From: Rhynchonema sp. JSB1_4
Taxonomy: Eukaryota; Nematoda; Chromadorea; Monhysterida; Xyalidae
Direction: 5' to 3'
Assembly: GCA_030248065.1 (NCBI GenBank)
Contig: JASAMV010008532.1
Coordinates: 1 to 64,000 of the forward strand
Length of the DNA stretch: 64,000 nt
The notes under the pieces are model-generated. The model was given only the letters and a program-made list of their open reading frames with translations. It did not search any database and had not been told where the DNA came from. Of this stretch, positions 1 through 13,000 are shown one piece after another; the stretch's first letter is position 1; every line of letters begins with the position of its first letter. The position numbers were made by a program, and so were the translations under genes.

Positions 1-3000
1 CAAAAATTAGTAACGAAATTTAAGTTTGGCCAAAGTTCAAACAATAATAATGAAGGGAAAATGCAATTGAACTCACCACCCAAGTGCACATCGTAGCGGG
101 TTGGTGAAACATCAGCGCTGCAGGTCACGGCTGCGGGATCGGATCATCGCACACAGCTCACCGATACAACCTCTGTCCCGATTTGGTGTGCTGTGGGTCG
201 CCGCGTGGCGTATTTTTTGAGCAAAACTTTGTTTTTTTTTCACGAAAAGTTTCATTGATCAAAACAATTTTTTCATCGAAAAAATGAGGGACGAAAAAGT
301 GCGCGACGTGCGAACCCTGAAACTCAAAGGCCGGTCTGAGTTTTTGACAGGAGATCACGCAAATGTATTGGCCCATGGGCATGATAACAATGTTTGGCAC
401 TGACGATGTCCTAGGCACTGCCCGTCTGGGCAAACAAAAATTAGTAACGAAATTTAAGTTTGGCCAAAGTTCAAACAATAATAATGAAGGGAAAATGCAA
501 TTGAACTCACCACCCAAGTGCACATCGTAGTGGGTTGGTGAAACATCAGCGCTGCAGGTCACGGCTGCGGGATCGGATCATCGCACACAGCTCACCGATA
601 CAACCTCTGTCCCGATTTGGTGTGCTGTGGGTCGCCGCGTGGCGTATTTTTTGAGCAAAACTTTGTTTTTTTTTCACGAAAAGTTTCATTGATCAAAACA
701 ATTTTTTCATCGAAAAAATGAGGGACAAAAAAGTGCGCGACGTGCGAACCCTGAAACTCAAAGGCCGGTCTGAGTTTTTGACAGGAGATCACGCAAATGT
801 ATTGGCCCATGGGCATGATAACAATGTTTGGCACTGACGATGTCCTAGGCACTGCCCGTCTGGGCAAACAAAAATTAGCAACGAAATTTAAGTTTGGCCA
901 AAGTTCAAACAATAATAATGAAGGGAAAATGCAATTGAACTCACCACCCAAGTGCACATCGTAGTGGGTTGGTGAAACATCAGCGCTGCAGGTCACGGCT
1001 GCGGGATCGGATCATCGCACACAGCTCACCGATACAACCTCTGTCCCGATTTGGTGTGCTGTGGGTCGCCGCGTGGCGTATTTTTTGAGCAAAACTTTGT
1101 TTTTTTTTCACGAAAAGTTTCATTGATCAAAACAATTTTTTCATCGAAAAAATGAGGGACAAAAAAGTGCGCGACGTGCGAACCCTGAAACTCAAAGGCC
1201 GGTCTGAGTTTTTGACAGGAGATCACGCAAATGTATTGGCCCATGGGCATGATAACAATGTTTGGCACTGACGATGTCCTAGGCACTGCCCGTCTGGGCA
1301 AACAAAAATTAGTAACGAAATTTAAGTTTGGCCAAAGTTCAAACAATAATAATGAAGGGAAAATGCAATTGAACTCACCACCCAAGTGCACATCGTAGTG
1401 GGTTGGTGAAACATCAGCGCTGCAGGTCACGGCTGCGGGATCGGATCATCGCACACAGCTCACCGATACAACCTCTGTCCCGATTTGGTGTGCTGTGGGT
1501 CGCCGCGTGGCGTATTTTTTGAGCAAAACTTTGTTTTTTTTCACGAAAAGTTTCATTGATCAAAACAATTTTTTCATCGAAAAAATGAGGGACAAAAAAG
1601 TGCGCGACGTGCGAACCCTGAAACTCAAAGGCCGGTCTGAGTTTTTGACAGGAGATCACGCAAATGTATTGGCCCATGGGCATGATAACAATGTTTGGCA
1701 CTGACGATGTCCTAGGCACTGCCCGTCTGGGCAAACAAAAATTAGCAACGAAATTTAAGTTTGGCCAAAGTTCAAACAATAATAATGAAGGGAAAATGCA
1801 ATTGAACTCACCACCCAAGTGCACATCGTAGTGGGTTGGTGAAACATCAGCGCTGCAGGTCACGGCTGCGGGATCGGATCATCGCACACAGCTCACCGAT
1901 ACAACCTCTGTCCCGATTTGGTGTGCTGTGGGTCGCCGCGTGGCGTATTTTTTGAGCAAAACTTTGTTTTTTTTTCACGAAAAGTTTCATTGATCAAAAC
2001 AATTTTTTCATCGAAAAAATGAGGGACAAAAAAGTGCGCGACGTGCGAACCCTGAAACTCAAAGGCCGGTCTGAGTTTTTGACAGGAGATCACGCAAATG
2101 TATTGGCCCATGGGCATGATAACAATGTTTGGCACTGACGATGTCCTAGGCACTGCCCGTCTGGGCAAACAAAAATTAGCAACGAAATTTAAGTTTGGCC
2201 AAAGTTCAAACAATAATAATGAAGGGAAAATGCAATTGAACTCACCACCCAAGTGCACATCGTAGTGGGTTGGTGAAACATCAGCGCTGCAGGTCACGGC
2301 TGCGGGATCGGATCATCGCACACAGCTCACCGATACAACCTCTGTCCCGATTTGGTGTGCTGTGGGTCGCCGCGTGGCGTATTTTTTGAGCAAAACTTTG
2401 TTTTTTTTTCACGAAAAGTTTCATTGATCAAAACAATTTTTTCATCGAAAAAATGAGGGACAAAAAAGTGCGCGACGTGCGAACCCTGAAACTCAAAGGC
2501 CGGTCTGAGTTTTTGACAGGAGATCACGCAAATGTATTGGCCCATGGGCATGATAACAATGTTTGGCACTGACGATGTCCTAGGCACTGCCCGTCTGGGC
2601 AAACAAAAATTAGTAACGAAATTTAAGTTTGGCCAAAGTTCAAACAATAATAATGAAGGGAAAATGCAATTGAACTCACCACCCAAGTGCACATCGTAGT
2701 GGGTTGGTGAAACATCAGCGCTGCAGGTCACGGCTGCGGGATCGGATCATCGCACACAGCTCACCGATACAACCTCTGTCCCGATTTGGTGTGCTGTGGG
2801 TCGCCGCGTGGCGTATTTTTTGAGCAAAACTTTGTTTTTTTTCACGAAAAGTTTCATTGATCAAAACAATTTTTTCATCGAAAAAATGAGGGACAAAAAA
2901 GTGCGCGACGTGCGAACCCTGAAACTCAAAGGCCGGTCTGAGTTTTTGACAGGAGATCACGCAAATGTATTGGCCCATGGGCATGATAACAATGTTTGGC

Positions 3001-3574
3001 ACTGACGATGTCCTAGGCACTGCCCGTCTGGGCAAACAAAAATTAGTAACGAAATTTAAGTTTGGCCAAAGTTCAAACAATAATAATGAAGGGAAAATGC
3101 AATTGAACTCACCACCCAAGTGCACATCGTAGTGGGTTGGTGAAACATCAGCGCTGCAGGTCACGGCTGCGGGATCGGATCATCGCACACAGCTCACCGA
3201 TACAACCTCTGTCCCGATTTGGTGTGCTGTGGGTCGCCGCGTGGCGTATTTTTTGAGCAAAACTTTGTTTTTTTTTCACGAAAAGTTTCATTGATCAAAA
3301 CAATTTTTTCATCGAAAAAATGAGGGACGAAAAAGTGCGCGACGTGCGAACCCTGAAACTCAAAGGCCGGTCTGAGTTTTTGACAGGAGATCACGCAAAT
3401 GTATTGGCCCATGGGCATGATAACAATGTTTGGCACTGACGATGTCCCAGGCACTGCCCGTCTGGGCAAACAAAAATTAGTAACGAAATTTAAGTTTGGC
3501 CAAAGTTCAAACAATAATAATGAAGGGAAAATGCAATTGAACTCACCACCCAAGTGCACATCGGAGGGGGTTGG
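1..3574. repeat. Tandem satellite, 433/434-bp unit, about 8.2 copies
   Basis: Eight consecutive near-identical units can be followed by the landmark TGAAACATCA at 105, 539, 973, 1407, 1840, 2274, 2708 and 3141. Spacing is 434 bp except twice 433 bp, because a T-run loses one base. Few other positions vary (for example GTAACG or GCAACG, and one C/T change in the last unit), so the array is young or homogenised. The minus strand is open for 134 codons in 434-bp units, but the one-base deletions shift that frame, so coding is unlikely. The array continues beyond the left window edge. It ends on the right where the landmark is replaced by its reverse complement at 3575. Confidence 0.97.
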
Positions 3575-6500
3575 TGATGTTTCACGACATGTGTCAAAGC
3601 TTGAATGATAGTTGCTGTTCTTGACCGAGTGTCGTTGCACTTGAGGACTGCTTAAAAAAGTGTTGCTGTTCATTGCAATCAACTGATGAGCTGATTTTGT
3701 GGCCAACATGCGTGCTTGTGCTGCACTGCAATGGGCATGATAACTGCGGTGACACTAGCGTTACATACATATAGCTGCAGGTGTGGCTGTGTACCTATGC
3801 CACAAACGTGAGATATTGGTGGTGCGAGGTGCGACGAAAGCTTCTATTTCTTGGCGATAAATTATTTAATGCAATAATTGGCCAACATGCGCATTAAGAT
3901 TGTGTTCTCAAGATCGAATTTTTAGAAAGCGGATGTCAGCACTCAGCAGTAATAGCAAAGGGATTTAAAATAAGCCAACATTGTCACGACCTCATTGTTG
4001 ATGTTTCACATGTGTGTGACGTTTGTTTGGGTGAGCCTGTTCGTGATGGTTAAGTGCAGGGTCGTGTTTTGAGCATTGAAAAGCAAAGTGCGCAATGGGC
4101 GTTGCTGTGGAAGACGTAGTCGTTTGTTGGAAATCGATTGGGCAGAAACCAAGGGTGCACACTTTGGTTAGGATAAGCAATGATGCGCGCTATCGTCATT
4201 CAAACGTGTGCAGGCGAAAACTGGGAGTTCTGCGAAGACATTGCGTTATCGGGAACTTGCACAATACCGCAAATGGGGTGCGGGATATCAAACATGGTTA
4301 GGATTAGAAAGAGAACGAACTGATGCTCATCTGGTGTGGTGTCACACAAACAATGTGGGACCGTACCATGTAGTCTCTAATCACTTGCACACAACAGTTA
4401 CGTTACGTGTGTGCATCTGCGACAGGAATAAAACAATTGGAGAGAAGTGTATCAACGAAAACAGTCGCATAAGTGTGTGACCCTAGGCTCTGAGTGCCCC
4501 ACCCCCGGCCGAAACGTTCACCCCAGTCAGAGATCAAAGCACGACTGTTTGGGTACGGTAACTGTCCTGCTGAGAATGAACACAAGAATTGGCGCCAAAA
4601 TAGCAAATTCAAACAAATGTTTCAAATTCAAAACAAAAGCAATGAGAAGCAGTCGGATACTGTAACTCGCAAGCAGACTTGCTTGACCGACCTGACACAC
4701 GGCTTCAAATGATGTTTCACGTTGTGTGTTGCACGCTGTCTGTCGACTGCTGCACAAGTGCATGAACGTCGAACGTGGTGGGGCAGCAGACAAGTGCTGA
4801 AAAAGAAATACAGCTTGTTGATCTAATTTCGATGTGGTTTTTTATCAGGCAGGATCTTGTCAGAGCACGAGAGCTAAGCCGGTCAGTGCTTCGGTCATCT
4901 GATGTTTCACTGTGTCTTAGTATGAGCAAACGCGGGCTACGGTAGACAAGACACAGTAAAGTAACCCAATCTGGCAGTAAAATAAGACAAACTTGACCAC
5001 GGACCTCCATGATCGCATGATGAGATCAGCTGATGGACGTGTGAGTTTGGCGCAAGAATTTGGCGAATTTCGTGAAATGATGGTCGGAAATTATATTGTT
5101 GGCAGCCTGAAAATGAAAGGAATTTTGAGCTGATCAATATGTTCATATGTACCTTTTAAATTATGAGTTATTATTATCAAATTACCATGCAAACCTTTTA
5201 AGGCAGACTGAAAAACATCAATATTTCGTAAAAACTCGGGCTGCAACAAGTCCGCAATTAATCAGACAAAATCAAGAAATTTGAAAAGCGGGTGTGAGTG
5301 GGCAAAGCAGCGCGCGCACGGTGAAACGGGCACACAACCGAAAAACACACAAAGGAAAAGGGGGACAGCGAAAGAGAATCAAGCAGAAGCACCGTATTGT
5401 TAATCCCCTAAACAGCATGTTGCATGACGGCATAATTGTGCTCAATCCTCTGGCAGAAAAAGACAACAAGCGTGTAATGTGGTGCTGCTATTTTTTGGCC
5501 GAACTGAGGTGTGATACAGACAGACTGACCTGCGACAAAATTGACCTGCAAATGCATGCAAGCCACAGCAACGCTGCACGTGCACAATGCAATTGAGTCG
5601 CATTTGAGCAGCGCTGACTCTCATTGGCGGTCGATTGTTCTAATCTGGGCTTGTGGAAAACACCCCCAACACTGACCAAAACGTTCCACAACAAAAACGG
5701 TCAGGCAAGGACAGCAGAGCAGAGATCATAGCGCGCAGCATGCTTCAAAGTGACCACCACTTGTGGGTGTTGAGCGCTCAATGTGTGAGAGAGAAGGTGT
5801 GCCCCACACTTCAGTTCATATTTTTATGTGGCGTGACATTTATGATTGGTGTCAATTTTAAGCGGACGCTGGTGTACGCGGTTTTGCTTTGATCATGTTT
5901 GGAGACAGAGTTGGAGCCCCAATTTTCACCTGTGTGAGCGATATTGATTTGGCAGAAATGATTATTTTTTGCGCTGGTCAAAATTAAGTGCTGCCAAGTT
6001 TTTATAAATTGTCACAAGATAAGATTCGAACAAAACTATTCCAACTCGGAAGGGCGTCCGCGTGTATCCGCGACCGCGTCAAGTTGCTAAGATGCGCATT
6101 GTGCGCCTCACGGGTTGGGTGGGACATATCGGGGGGACAACAACAATAAAGCACATGGAACAGAACAGAGTACGAGGTGGTGCATCTGCACACCAGAGCA
6201 CCACAACAACGCAGCATGGAACTTTTGGCTTAATTGTCATGTCGTCCACTTGGCCCTGATGCCATTGCGCACATTCAGAGCTGTTGGAGTTTGGGTGACG
6301 AGACGCATATTGTGACAACAAAATAATCCGATTCTTTTGCATGATCAACACCGAATAAATAGCACATCGTGCACGAAAGTGCGCGGCGTTCAAATGTGAT
6401 GTTTCAATGCTCGTATTATGTATGTCGCGCATGTGAAAGAGCATTTGAGGCTTCAACGTGTCAAACACAAGCATGTTGCTGTCAAATAATTTCAATGTCA

Positions 6501-6754
6501 TCACGTGATTATGCACGTACCATTTTGGGCCCAAATGATAACCCCATTCAGGGTTTGGTTTGAATGTTCAAACGCAAGCAAAATTTGGTGGATTCTTGTT
6601 CATAACATTCTTGCGGATTTCGAAGCAACTTGAAACAAGAAAGAAAAATGCCCCAAGGGGCATAAAACAAATATTTTTCCCTGGCTGACTGGCATAAAAG
6701 AACGACTGGCATAAAAAACGATATACTTTCTTACACCACTTTGTTGATGTTTCA
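3575..6754. promoter_or_regulatory. Cluster of six TGATGTTTCA motifs
   Basis: Exact copies start at 3575, 3999, 4710, 4900, 6397 and 6745, all on the + strand, in otherwise unannotated sequence. The first four are followed by C. The GTTTCA part matches the core of the Caenorhabditis piRNA promoter motif (CTGTTTCA), but that function is only an inference here. The motif is far too frequent for chance; see findings. Confidence 0.4.
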
Positions 6755-6983
6755 AGAAGCACTGGAATAAACGTAAGTGTGTTCTGAGCTGTTTGATGCC
6801 GATATTTTTATGTTTGAACCATATTCCCGGTGCGAACTCTTCTGAGCCAACACCCAGCCGATATTGGAACTTTTATTCAAACCTATACATTTAGACAGCT
6901 GTTTCTCCTTTTCAACCTCACTACAGTAATTGTGCAGTCTTCGGTTGCGCACGGTGATTCAACAAGGAGAGGATTAAAGAGAA
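3585..6983. other. Intergenic stretch without a recognisable gene
   Basis: Open frames here are short (longest about 150 codons, on the minus strand near 6.1-6.5 kb), show no domain I recognise and have no convincing splice pattern. Apart from the motif cluster I see no organised repeat or RNA gene. Confidence 0.5.
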
Positions 6984-6985
6984 TA

Positions 6986-7370
6986 CCGTAAAAACCTAAA
7001 TAGAACGGGGGGCTCTATTAACTCACTGACCCCATTTTGGAGGGGGCTCTATTCCGGGGGGCCTCTATTAATTCACTGACCCGAACCTGAAAAAATTGTT
7101 CCCAGAAATACCCCCAAAAAATCCCTAAAATGGGGTTTGAAATGACGTTTTTTTGCTTGTAATCGCATTTATTCGTGTCTATTCGTCAATAAGAGGCGTA
7201 TTATGTGCTCTGAACGAACAACAAACGTGCATAAATGTACCTGTGCACCACTATCAAGCGTTAATACACTACTGTATAGGGGATGTTACTTAGGGGGGCT
7301 CTATTCCGGGGGGGCCTCTATTAATTCACTGACCCCTTTTTGGGGGGGGGCTGCATTTAGGTTTCTACGG
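6986..7370. mobile_element. TA-target MITE, TACCGTAAAAACC family
   Basis: The ends are inverted: CCGTAAAAACCTAAAT on the left and CTACGG after ATTTAGGTTT on the right, flanked by TA. Inside are repeated phrases of the type GGGGGCTCTATTAACTCACTGACCCC. Related copies lie at 49,594 (interrupted) and 57,696-58,129. TIR plus TA duplication suggests a Tc1/mariner-type non-autonomous element. Confidence 0.75.
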
Positions 7371-7555
7371 TATTGTATTACTTCAATATCAAACACGGTT
7401 TCTAAGTGAGCGCTCCATGAGCTGTGTCACTGGTGGCAAAACAGCACGTTCCGTTCAGATCATGCCGTTCCTCCACTCCAAAATTCATCAATTGTCAGAG
7501 AATTATTTTAAATTTGTGTTGTGTTGACTATCGACATCGACAGTGACGAGACGAG

Positions 7556-7990
7556 CAGTGGTGTCGTTGGGGGGGGGGGGGGGGGTTGGGGGTGGGGGGT
7601 TACCCCCCGTGGTATGGGGTATGGGAAATCGGCCGGGGGTATGGGGTATGGGAAATTTTTCACTTTTGGAACAAGCACCCCTAAGAAATGACTTTTTGAC
7701 CCCGAGAAGTACCAAAATTAGCCATTTTTCGTCCAAAAATGTCAAAAATCGCTTACTACCGCAAGAAAACTCTGTTTTAAGCACTTTTTAGACCAATTTT
7801 GGCACTTTTAGAAGATTTTTGGGGTCATTTTTTTCAAAACCCCCACCCTCGGGTATGGGAAATTTTTGAGTTTTTGGAAAAACCCCCCCCCCTGGTATGG
7901 GAAATTTTTGATTTTTGGGGGTATGTATGGGAAATTTCCCGAAAATTGGGCTGGGTATGGGAAAATTTCGATTTCTCAACGACACCACTG
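7556..7990. mobile_element. hAT-type MITE with GGTATGGG words
   Basis: Ends CAGTGGTGTCGTTGGG and CAACGACACCACTG are inverted. The flanking 8-mers GAGACGAG and GTGACGAG agree at 7 of 8 positions. The interior repeats GGTATGGGAAATTT. It shares its ends with the elements at 57,610 and 58,809 but uses a different interior word. Confidence 0.75.
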
Positions 7991-8149
7991 GTGACGAGCA
8001 GGGATTAGGATCGGGCCGGGTAACCTCGGCCCGGCCCGACTGACCAAAAGTCCGGCCCGGCCCGATTTAGTAAAAGTCCAAAATCGGCCCGGCCCGATTT
8101 TGGATTCAAATTTGCAAAATTTTCTTGGGGGCATGGGGGGGCAGCATGT

Positions 8150-8212
8150 TTGTTCAAATTCAATTTCAAATTTTATCTGCAAGCTTACGCGAAGACCTTC
8201 ACAAGATCCGGA
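8150..8212 (-). mobile_element. 3' tail of a truncated LINE
   Basis: Read on the minus strand this matches the last part of the LINE at 58,836-59,819: a CCGGATC...GAAGGTCTT phrase, then AAGCTTGCAGATAAAATTTG followed by AATTTG-like repeats. Only about 60 bp remain, as expected of extreme 5' truncation. Confidence 0.7.
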
Positions 8213-8398
8213 AAAACCCTTAAAATAAAACAGTGTTAATAACAAAGAATGTGAACATGAATGAACAAACGACAATGGAAACGCACCGGTGAGATGTTTT
8301 TGTGATACAATTTTGGCCAAAAATTGAGGTGAAAATAGTACTTTTTCCGAATTTTCGCCGAAAATCGCCTAAAAATAGGTATTATGGGTGGGCTCGCG

Positions 8399-8792
8399 CA
8401 GTGTAGTTCCTGGTCCGGCGCGGCGGTTAGTGTACCTACCCCTTTTTTCCGTGCGGCGGTTAGTGTACCTCCCTGGGGGGGGAAGGGGGGGGGGAAGACC
8501 CAAATCCAGGAAAAAGTCACTTTTTGAGGTAGAAAATTTGACCGATTTTTACCCCTTTTTGGAAAAAATTCTCCATAAAAAGGGTATTTTGGCGACTTTT
8601 GACATCATTGACCTGAAAATCACCCATTTTAGGCCTAAAAATGGCCATTTTAGGCCTAAAAATGCCGATTTTAGGCAAAAATTGAGGCGGTTAGTGTACC
8701 TGGCGCGGCGGTTAGTGTACTAGTGTACCTTGGTCGCGGCGGTTAGTGTACCTTAGGGGGGGGACCCCCCTCCCCCCCCAGGAACTACACTG
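8399..8792. mobile_element. hAT-type MITE, word GGCGGTTAGTGTACC
   Basis: Inverted ends CAGTGTAGTTCCTGG are flanked by a perfect 8-bp target duplication GGCTCGCG (8391-8398 and 8793-8800). The word GGCGGTTAGTGTACC occurs about twice near the left end and three times near the right end, always in the same orientation. The core has TTTTAGGCCTAAAAATG units. Sister copies lie at 50,326-50,709 and 51,689-52,101. Confidence 0.9.
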
Positions 8793-8901
8793 GGCTCGCG
8801 CGATTTTTTGGGAAAATAAGGTCGAAAAACACCGATTTTTGCCTTAAAAGGTATAAAATTGCTTGTGAGGGGTATGATTTGGAGTTGAGAGAGGTAAGTA
8901 C

Positions 8902-9311
8902 CAGTGTAGTTCCTGGGGGGGGGAGGGGGGGCACCCCCCCCCCTCGGGTACGTCTGTTCCCCCTCCGAGGTACGCCTGCCCCACTGTTCCCCCTCCGGGT
9001 ACGTCTGCTCCCCCCAATTTTTTCCTAAAATGGGCAAATTTAGGCCTAAAATAGGCATTTTTAGGCCAAAAATAGGTAAACTTTAGGTGAAACCTCCAAA
9101 AAAACGCCAAAATACCCTTTTTATAGGGGATTTTTCGCAAAAGAAGGCAAAAATAGTCCAATTTTTCGACCTCAAAAAATGACTTTTTTCCGTCCCCCCC
9201 CCCAAATTGGGACTTCCCCCCCCCCCTTCCCCCCCAGGTAGGTACGTCTGTTCCCCCTCCGAAAATAGTGGAGGGTACGTCTGTTCCCCCTCCGGACCAG
9301 GAACTACACTG
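8902..9311. mobile_element. hAT-type MITE, word GGTACGTCTGTTCCCC
   Basis: It has the same CAGTGTAGTTCCTGG ends and core as 8399-8792, but in the other orientation and with a different word. The perfect 8-bp duplication GTAAGTAC flanks it (8894-8901, 9312-9319). A sister copy is 50,796-51,609. Confidence 0.9.
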
Positions 9312-9960
9312 GTAAGTACTCAACCCCCCCAACCCCCCCCCCGCCCCCCCTGACACAGCAAGTTGCCGTCCCTCCTGGGTAGCTACACCACTGGCCCCCT
9401 ATTAATATTATGGAAGCCCCCATTAATTGAAGCCCCGTTACAAAAAGAAGAATAGAAACATAAAGAATATAAATTTGAGTTTGGTGTATACTTGCGTATT
9501 TTTCCGCAAAATATATTTTTGGAAAAAAAACCGTTTTTTTCCGGAAAAAACCGTTTTTTTCCGAAAAAAACCGTTTTTTTCCAAATATTTTTCCAGTACT
9601 TAAGGATACCCATGGTCCAAAAACGCCTATTTTGGAGAAAATTTTGTCGGGAAATGGCCTGAAGCAGGCTAAAAATGCACTTGGAGATTAAAAAGTGCTC
9701 ATTTTGAACTGTTTAGCACCGATTTACATTGGTTTTGACAACATCCTTTCGTCCCCTTTGAAAATATTTCGGAAATTTAACCGGAAAACGGTTTTTTTCC
9801 AAACGTTGCCACTTGGAAAAATTTCCGGAAAAATAAAAACGTATTTTTCCGGGCCTCGGAAAAAAAACGGTTTTTTTCGGTTTTTTTCCGAAAAAAAACG
9901 GTTTTTTTCCGGCCCGCAAGTATAGTTTGGTGGTTCTGGTTCACAACAGTTGTCGCAGCT
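9312..9960. repeat. Repeat with CCGTTTTTTTCC words
   Basis: From about 9,520 to 9,930 the phrase CCGTTTTTTTCCGGAAAAAA and its complement recur many times. Flanking sequence around 9,660-9,760 (a phrase about 'TGCACTTGGAG' and 'GTTTTGACAACAT') recurs in inverted form at 48,830-48,940, so this is a dispersed element. I could not fix its ends. Confidence 0.6.
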
Positions 9961-10000
9961 GACACGAAAGCGTTTTGATTGTCGTTCATTTCTTGTTTCA

Positions 10001-10025
10001 GGCGCAACCGCAACGGGATCACAAA
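10001..10025 (+). promoter_or_regulatory. Probable spliced-leader acceptor and 5' leader of CDC6
   Basis: A pyrimidine-rich acceptor TTCTTGTTTCAG ends at 10,001 and the first ATG of CDC6 follows 25 bases later. No upstream coding exon is apparent, so trans-splicing is the simplest reading. Confidence 0.5.
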
Positions 10026-13000
10026 ATGGTCAGCCCGAAGAAACAGTCGAAATTGGAAATGCCGGTGCAAAAACGGGCAACGGCAAGATCGAAAAAGCCC
10101 ACAAAATTTAGCGTGGACGACGAAAAAACGGACGAAGGAAACGGTGCGTCGACGGCCAAGAAACAAATCCGGCCGCATTCTGTCTCTCGGGTCGAAGTGG
10201 ACAATGTCAAACCGAGGACGAGAAAGCCGCTGGTTGGTCGGGCACAAAGTGTGATGGCGGAGGAGCGAAAAGCGCTGACGGAAACCGTTGTGACGCCAAC
10301 AACCAGCGCAGTGGTGGATGCTTTCAAACGACCGATGGATCCGTTGCCGGCTGGTCAGTCGACTTCATTTTCGTTGACGAATTCAGCCTCAAGAAGAGAC
10401 GATTCACATTTAGCATCCATTTTTAGCATAGCACATGCAAGTGCCACTACCGTAGTCATAATTTCATGCGTTAGCACCCCGCCAGCATTACGGGCAAGCG
10501 GCAAGGCATCAGAAGCGTGCCGGGCCGAGGTTTTTCACGTTCCGACCGAGCCGGGCCCGAAAATTGTGGAGAGCGAGAGCGGGTCGGAAAGTCTGGTCGG
10601 GGTCGAGAGCCCAGCGCGGTCGAAATGTAAAAAGTCGCGGCGCGGCCCGTTTACATTTCTGGTGGACATGGTCGATCCAGGTATTTATCCTTGCTCGCCA
10701 TTCGCAGATGTGCTTCTGATGGCCAAGAAGCGTCTGGGCGTGGGCATACCTGACGTGCTCGTTGGTCGCGATCGTGAAATCCAGTTGCTTTACAATTCGC
10801 TGGCCGCTGTTGTGCGGAGCGACCAGCCGCGCAGCTTCTATCTTTCCGGTCCGCCCGGCACTGGCAAGACCGCGACCGTGCGACATACGTTGAGACAATT
10901 GAAGGTCTGTTTTCTTTTCGCAAGAATGCAGCGGAGCAATACCTTTATGTATGTTTGATATCAGATTTGGTAATCGGGGTAAACGGATTCTGGTAGGAAC
11001 TGAGGAAAAAGTCTGAGTTTGGTTTTGCTTGTTTTTATGCTCTCAATGACGCATAAAACCATGAAGATAAATTAGTAACAAAAGCACAGTTTCAAGACCG
11101 GGTGGGACAATTACGGAGATAAAGATAGTTACAACGCTGGTTAAGAGTTAAGACAAAACCACAGCAAATAGAAGCTACATAAAGCGTCAAGGAGAGAGAA
11201 AGATCACGGACATGAGGACAGATCACAGGATATGGTAACATAAACAGAAAATTATGCATTAATCAACGTCAAACGGCAATGCCGGTCTCGGAGGGCATAT
11301 TGGCATCAGTCCATGTTGTCAACAGTCCAGAACGTTTCCACACCTCCAGAACAGATAGTGGCAGAGACAGTGTAGTTCCAGCGAGGAGGGGGGCCCCCAA
11401 TGGGACGTCTGTTCCCCTTCAGTCCATGGTGCGCTTGCCCCCTGTTCCGCCTCCGGGCACGTCTGCTCCCCCAATTTTTGCCTAAAATATGGAAATTTAG
11501 GCTTAAAATAGACATTTTTAGGCATACAAAGAGTGATTTTTAGGTCAAGGTTGTTAAAAATGGCCAAAATACCCTTTTTATTGAGGTTTTTTTCTCCAAA
11601 AAAGGGCAAAAAATGGCAACAGCTCCAGAAAAAGCAACCGAGCAGAAGGAACAAAACTATGTATTTTCATCACGTTGCAGAGCAACAACCTATCCTTCAT
11701 CGAAGTCTACATCAACTGCATGAACACAGCGACGGCCGCGGCCGTGCACCGTGTGCTCTTTGATGCTATTTGTCCCAAATCGAAGCGACCGCCAGCGCGA
11801 CAACTTGCGCGTGTGGTTGAGCGGAAAATTGTCGATGCGGATAAATCAATGTTGGTGTTTGTCTGTAATTTTTTTGTTTGTTTGCGTTATCTTGTTGAAC
11901 GGCCTCAGCTTATTTTTTGCAGAATCCTCGTGCTTGACGAAGTTGACCAATTGGAGACGAAGAACTACAACGTTCTGTACACGACGTTCGGCTGGCCGAC
12001 ACTGACTGGTAGTCGACTTTCGGTGATTGGTAGGTTTTGTGGGCTGAAAAAAATAGTAAAAATATTGGAAATCTTTTGTTTAAATCATAAAGTATGGCTA
12101 TTGAATGAGATAGGAACTTGAGTTTGTCGCCGTGCTTTTTCTTGCGCAAGCGGCATCGCGGAACTGAGCGAGGCAGCTGTATGCTACCCGCGCAAACGAT
12201 GTTTATTTGCACCAGCCGTCAAAATGAACTTAATGATGTTTGAAATTAGTGGCAAAAAATAAATCTCGCAATATCATGAAAGGCAGGAAAGAGAAAGGGC
12301 AAACAAAAGCCTCGTCACTCAGGGTGTTCCCATTCGCCCACCAATTTCGCTAACGTGTGTTTCATCCGTAATCATATTTCTGTAGTATTTTCAGGTATCG
12401 CCAACTCACTGGATCTCACTGAGCGCTTGCTGCCAAAATTGAAGTTGAAAACATCGCAGGCTCCGATGTTGATGCAATACAAACCGTACTCGAAGGACGA
12501 CGTTGTTCAGATACTGAAGCAGAGATTGTTTGAGGTTGGTTTTCATTTTGTGCAAAGAAAGAGAGGAATGATAATAAAATATTAACTGTTGATAAAGGAA
12601 ATTTCATGTTGTTGTGTGTCTTTGAGAGACGAACAGCACCAAAAGACACACAACAACATGATTGCATTACGGCACTGCCATCCCGGCAACATCAAAGTTA
12701 AAGGAAATTTCGCAGAATTATCAGGCATACTTTTGCTGGTAAGTCGATGGAAACTGGTGCAGTGCAGATTTACCAGGTAGTTGACATAACTGTTAGCTGG
12801 CCGTCTGGGACGTTTACCGTACTTGAAATACGTAAATCTAAAAATACTGTATCTTCGAACCATAAAAGCCTTCTGCTGAAAACAGGTCCTGTCCCGGTCT
12901 CACCAAGTTTGACTGTGCATAATTTGCAGGCGGATTCGCTTCTCGAACCGACCGCGGTCGAATTGTGCGCCCGCAAAGTTTCAGCGGTGACGGGCGATAT

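Noticed and set aside
1..3574. CRISPR-like array
   Set aside because: Units are 434 bp, with no short repeat/spacer alternation, and the genome is eukaryotic.
158..3709. Repeated 134-149-codon open frames on the minus strand of the satellite
   Set aside because: They are the same satellite frame repeated; one-base length changes shift it and no domain is seen.
5294..5596. 100-codon basic frame as a ribosomal-type protein
   Set aside because: No family match recalled, no splice or start context, and a stop-rich surrounding.
8600..9080. TTAGGC inside TTTTAGGCCTAAAA as telomere repeat
   Set aside because: The hexamer appears only within a MITE core palindrome, not as head-to-tail hexamers; 54,462-54,561 is the real telomere-like run.
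11675..12121. Read-through frame over CDC6 exons 2-3 as one exon
   Set aside because: The stretch between VDADKS and ILVLDE is not conserved, and GTTGGT...TTGCAG removes it in phase.
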